The notes under the pieces are model-generated. The model was not told where the DNA came from, did no database searches, and saw only the letters and a list, made by a program, of their open reading frames with translations. This document shows, piece after piece, positions 42,501-45,355 of a stretch of DNA of 45,355 nt. Source of the stretch: Firmicutes bacterium UBA5774 (GTDB taxonomy: Bacteria > Bacillota > Clostridia > Peptostreptococcales > Anaerovoracaceae). A program made the translations under genes and the position numbers. The DNA lies in contig DIEM01000008.1 in assembly GCA_002418625.1 (NCBI GenBank), positions 1 through 45,355 of the forward strand, given 5' to 3'. Position 1 is the first letter of the stretch; each line of letters opens with the position of its first letter.

Positions 42501-44252
42501 TTATTCCTCGCGTAGCAGCTCTTCGCACTTTTGATCGTACATCGCAATCAATTCATCTGCCACAGCCCTGTCCAGCATGCCAGTCATCGACACTGTCCGG
42601 AAAAACCTTTCGGGAAGCTTCACTTCCTTGACATCGAATCCCATTGCCTTTTTGATCCTCAATTTGCCTTTATATATTTCGCGGCCAACTTCAGTCAGGC
42701 TTTGATCCGTTATATCCTTCATTCCAATAGAACTGAGCGCCATCAGAATGGTCTGCCTGTCATAAACCTTGCGTGCGAACAGGCAGATCGCGAGTGAATT
42801 GAGCATGCACCTTTCGATCTCTTCCTTGAACAACGCATCCACAAGCTTGACCTTGTCGAATTCTTTCATGCTTTGGTCGATCGAGTATCCGCCGTTGCAA
42901 AGGTGGGAATGCCTTGCGCCGACGGTCATGCCGATCAGAGATCCATATCCCGTATGATACCCGGCCATTTCATTTCCTGCGATAGACATGGCAAATTCCT
43001 CGCCTCCATATGTATGCGATGCTTGATGCACTCCTTCACCGAGAATCCTGTAAAATTCATTTTCCCTTTCGGAGATATACTCGAGCGCCTTTAAATAGTT
43101 CTCTACATTTCCAAATTGAAGCGGAACGATCGTATCGGCATCGCTTATCAGGTTCTTTGCATACGCCTCCGTAGCCCATCCAAGCGAGATGCCGGCTGAT
43201 ATGGCATCGATGCCTTCTTCTTCCACCATTTCAATAAGACGAAGGATCTCTATTGGCTTGTCGATGCCAAGAAAACTGCCAAGCGCGAATATAAGCTCAT
43301 AATCATACCCCACGCTAACGGATTCATATTCGTAACCTCTGTCGAATTCAACGCGGTATTGGCCGACATGGATACAGCCGACCGGACAGCCGGTACATGC
43401 GACTTTCCTGATCAGATGATTTTCCGCAAACGATTCTCCGGATATTTCGTGGGCATTTTCGATGCTGGCCTTCTGAAGATTCAGTGTCGGCAACGCACCG
43501 GCGATGCTGAGGGGCTCTACGTTGACAGAAGTTCCAAGATCGTGGTATTTGATCATGAGTTCTGTTTCTGTCGATTTATCATATAGAACCTTGTACGCTT
43601 TGAGGTATTCTGCAGGATATTTGATTGGTATGCTTTTTTCGCCAGTTATCGATATCGCTTTAAGATTTTTGCTGCCAAAAACAGCACCAAGGCCCAATCG
43701 GCCAAAGTGCCGATAAGTATCCACACAGACACTGGCATATTTGACCATCCGCTCGCCTGCCGGTCCGATCCTCAAAATGCTTCTTTTTCCTGCGCCTTCC
43801 TCTCTTTCGCGGATCAGCCTGCCGATATGCGTTGAACTGACTCCCTTAAAAGCGCGCGCATCCTTGAACGAAACATCGTTTGCATTGATTGACAAATAAG
43901 TCATCCTGTCGCTTTTTCCCTTAATGACAATCGCATCATAGCCCGCCATCTGCATAGTCAAGGCCATTCTGCCACCAGCGTAGCTCTCGCCCATTTCACC
44001 TGTAAGCGGTGACTTGAACATCGCGACTGTCTTTGTCACGACCGGAAATATGCTTGTCAGGACACCGCACGCGAATATGACCGGCTGGTCTGCATCAAGC
44101 GCATCCGCCTCAGGATGCAAGTTTTCTTCGAGGAGTTTTGTTGCAATACCGACCCCTCCAAGATATTGTTTTAAATCTTCTCGCAATTCAATTCTGACTT
44201 TATTGTTATTCATGTCGATATGCAAAACTCTTATATAATTTTCGTATAGCAT
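42501..44252 (-). CDS. Aldehyde ferredoxin oxidoreductase family protein
   Basis: The 583-residue protein belongs to the tungsten/molybdopterin AOR family, which oxidises aldehydes or carries out related two-electron reactions with ferredoxin. It has the N-terminal domain (LRED, LGGVGIATKLLEE, TGEMGESYAGGRMALTMQMAG), the Fe-S motif ACTGCPVGC near residue 285 (C-x2-C-x3-C), the cofactor-binding ESVSVGYDYELIFALGSFLGID and the distant fourth cysteine in RHSHLCNGGYS. ATG at 44252 has GGAG 8 nt upstream; the frame is open to 44276. It starts 6 bp after the polyferredoxin gene stop, so it forms a two-gene operon with an electron carrier. Whether the substrate is an aldehyde is unproven. Confidence 0.9.
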   Translation of the reverse strand: MLYENYIRVLHIDMNNNKVRIELREDLKQYLGGVGIATKLLEENLHPEADALDADQPVIFACGVLTSIFPVVTKTVAMFKSPLTGEMGESYAGGRMALTMQMAGYDAIVIKGKSDRMTYLSINANDVSFKDARAFKGVSSTHIGRLIREREEGAGKRSILRIGPAGERMVKYASVCVDTYRHFGRLGLGAVFGSKNLKAISITGEKSIPIKYPAEYLKAYKVLYDKSTETELMIKYHDLGTSVNVEPLSIAGALPTLNLQKASIENAHEISGESFAENHLIRKVACTGCPVGCIHVGQYRVEFDRGYEYESVSVGYDYELIFALGSFLGIDKPIEILRLIEMVEEEGIDAISAGISLGWATEAYAKNLISDADTIVPLQFGNVENYLKALEYISERENEFYRILGEGVHQASHTYGGEEFAMSIAGNEMAGYHTGYGSLIGMTVGARHSHLCNGGYSIDQSMKEFDKVKLVDALFKEEIERCMLNSLAICLFARKVYDRQTILMALSSIGMKDITDQSLTEVGREIYKGKLRIKKAMGFDVKEVKLPERFFRTVSMTGMLDRAVADELIAMYDQKCEELLREE

Positions 44253-44257
44253 CGCAA

Positions 44258-44659
44258 TCACTCCATTCCTAGGCATTCATGAGGACAAAATTTGACGCAG
44301 GCGCCGCAGTGTTTGCAAATGATAGGTTTCTTGGTTTCGTCATCAAAAAAAACGGCATTTGCGATACACGCACTTTCACATCGCCTGCATCCAATGCATT
44401 TGTTCGGATCAAAAATGACTCCTCCCCCGGCCCTGGGTACGAGCGCCCCGGACGGGCATGCTTCCACACAAGCGATCTCCTCAATGCACCCGAGGCATAC
44501 CGTGGCGAAAAAACGACCTTCAATGCCGCCGGAAGTCCTTATTTTTATAGCACTTTTGGATATCGAATGGTTTTTCTGGTTGATCGCTGAGCAAACAAGC
44601 ATGCAGCTAAAGCATCCGATGCATTTGTTCATGCCCTCTGTTTTTAGTATTTTCCCCAT
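44258..44659 (-). CDS. 4Fe-4S polyferredoxin subunit for the AOR-type enzyme
   Basis: The 133-residue protein has 17 cysteines and room for four 4Fe-4S clusters: CIGCFSCMLVC at 13-23, a less regular CLGC with CVEAC near 55-68, CIGCRRCESAC near 90 and CKHCGACVKFCPHEC at the end. It resembles HycB/YdhY-type electron transfer subunits, which often accompany AOR-family enzymes (as YdhY with YdhV in E. coli). There is no membrane segment or Tat signal, so it is cytoplasmic. GGGGTGAT lies before the start. Confidence 0.9.
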   Translation of the reverse strand: MGKILKTEGMNKCIGCFSCMLVCSAINQKNHSISKSAIKIRTSGGIEGRFFATVCLGCIEEIACVEACPSGALVPRAGGGVIFDPNKCIGCRRCESACIANAVFFDDETKKPIICKHCGACVKFCPHECLGME

Positions 44660-44684
44660 ATCATATCACCCCTTATCTAGAAAT

Positions 44685-44711
44685 TTGAGGGCAGATGTGA
44701 TCTGCCCTCAA
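44685..44711 (-). terminator. Perfect hairpin after recA
   Basis: A 12-bp perfect inverted repeat TTGAGGGCAGAT/ATCTGCCCTCAA with a 3-nt loop lies about 40 nt after the recA stop and before the ferredoxin gene. The T run behind it is short (ATTTC), so it may be a terminator of moderate strength or an mRNA 3' end stabiliser. Confidence 0.6.
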
Positions 44712-44749
44712 GAATTCGCTGTTATAAGTGCATTCTATACTTTTTATTC

Positions 44750-45355
44750 TCAAATCTCAATAGGTTCTGAAACATCGGCTTCTTTTGCCGCTGTTTTTTT
44801 TATTTTCAAAGAGTCTTTAAGCTGCAGCTCGACCTGCTGCATGATTTCCGGATTAGAAGCGAGATATTGTTTAACATTCTCTCTTCCCTGACCAATGCGA
44901 TTTCCTGAGTAACTATACCAGGCTCCGGCCTTCTCAACAACTTTTGCTTCAACTGCACAATCGAGAACATCTCCTTCGCGCGATATGCCATGTCCGTACA
45001 TAATATCAAATTCCGATTGCTTGAATGGCGCGGCCACTTTGTTTTTAACGACCTTCACTCTTGTCCTGTTTCCAAGAAGCTCGTCTCCGGATTTTATGGT
45101 ATCTATTTTCCGCACATCAAGGCGCATGGATGAATAAAATTTCAACGCTCTCCCGCCCGTTGTGACTTCTGGGTTCCCGAACATGATGCCAACCTTTTCC
45201 CTAAGCTGATTGATGAAAATGACTGAAGTATTGGACTTGCTGATTGCGCCGGCCAGCTTTCTCAAGGCCTGCGACATCAATCTGGCTTGAAGGCCGACAT
45301 GGCTGTCCCCCATGTCTCCCTGGATCTCTGCTTTCGGAACAAGCGCGGCGACAGA
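44750..45355 (-). CDS. recA: Recombinase RecA, C-terminal part (runs off the right edge)
   Basis: RecA forms filaments on single-stranded DNA for recombination and for SOS co-protease activity. The 201 residues present include the Walker B-linked region and loops (QGDMGDSHVGLQARLMSQAL, NQLREKVGIMFGNPE and VTTGGRALKFYSS), RTRVKVVKNKVAAPF and the C-terminal domain with GRENVKQYL. The Walker A part lies outside. The reading frame is open to base 45355. Confidence 0.97.
   Translation of the reverse strand, partial: SVAALVPKAEIQGDMGDSHVGLQARLMSQALRKLAGAISKSNTSVIFINQLREKVGIMFGNPEVTTGGRALKFYSSMRLDVRKIDTIKSGDELLGNRTRVKVVKNKVAAPFKQSEFDIMYGHGISREGDVLDCAVEAKVVEKAGAWYSYSGNRIGQGRENVKQYLASNPEIMQQVELQLKDSLKIKKTAAKEADVSEPIEI

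Noticed and set aside
42490..42508. Inverted repeat GGAATAA/TTATTCC at the stop of the oxidoreductase gene
   Set aside because: Short, A/T-rich and with no following T run, so it is not convincing as a terminator.

Overview
The window looks like a chromosomal core-gene segment of an anaerobic, Gram-positive clostridium-type Firmicute. The lines of evidence are the clostridial yajC–scfA (SCIFF)–scfB–secD–secF order, an RNase J, an oxygen-independent coproporphyrinogen dehydrogenase (HemZ), a tungsten-type aldehyde:ferredoxin oxidoreductase with its own polyferredoxin, and strong GGAGG ribosome-binding sites. No phage, IS element or CRISPR array is visible. Almost everything is on the minus strand, so transcription runs from high to low coordinates. 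Only a tRNA-Leu and one regulator are on the plus strand. The genus cannot be fixed from sequence alone.

Layout in transcription order (right to left). The window opens inside recA (45355–44750). A polyferredoxin and an aldehyde ferredoxin oxidoreductase follow (44659–42501), then the rplU–rpmA–obgE ribosome/GTPase operon with its own promoter and leader (42425–40110). A divergent pair, a LexA-like regulator (plus) and an MFS exporter (minus), is set between obgE and tRNA-Leu. Next come yajC, the SCIFF peptide gene scfA (too short for routine ORF calling), its radical SAM maturase scfB, secD and secF, then apt, relA, dtd, an MBL hydrolase, hemZ, hisS, aspS, nadD, yqeK, rsfS, leuS, rnj, ylbF, pepQ, efp, mltG, trmR and the U32 protein trhP. 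After that is an asp23–nusB–Kae1-like–xseA–xseB–ispA run, a 0.56-kb non-coding gene, a small four-helix membrane protein, dxs, tlyA, an aminotransferase, miaB, mutS and the N-terminal part of mutL, which leaves the window at base 1.

The most notable element is the non-coding stretch at about 9872–9305 between ispA and the membrane protein. It has a strong extended -10 promoter inside the end of ispA. Its two ends pair with each other (12 base pairs with a 2-nt bulge), it contains several strong internal hairpins, and it lies exactly where OLE RNA (ornate, large, extremophilic) is known to lie: ispA–OLE–oapA–dxs. The downstream 183-residue protein fits OapA, the membrane partner of OLE RNA. 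I therefore call this an OLE ribonucleoprotein locus inside the isoprenoid precursor operon.

Other points of interest: a SCIFF peptide with a seventh cysteine, L21 with a long Lys/Ala tail, L27 without the Firmicutes N-terminal extension and with no prp gene beside it, a TsaD/Kae1 paralogue between nusB and xseA, and a LexA-like regulator whose catalytic lysine seems to be replaced.
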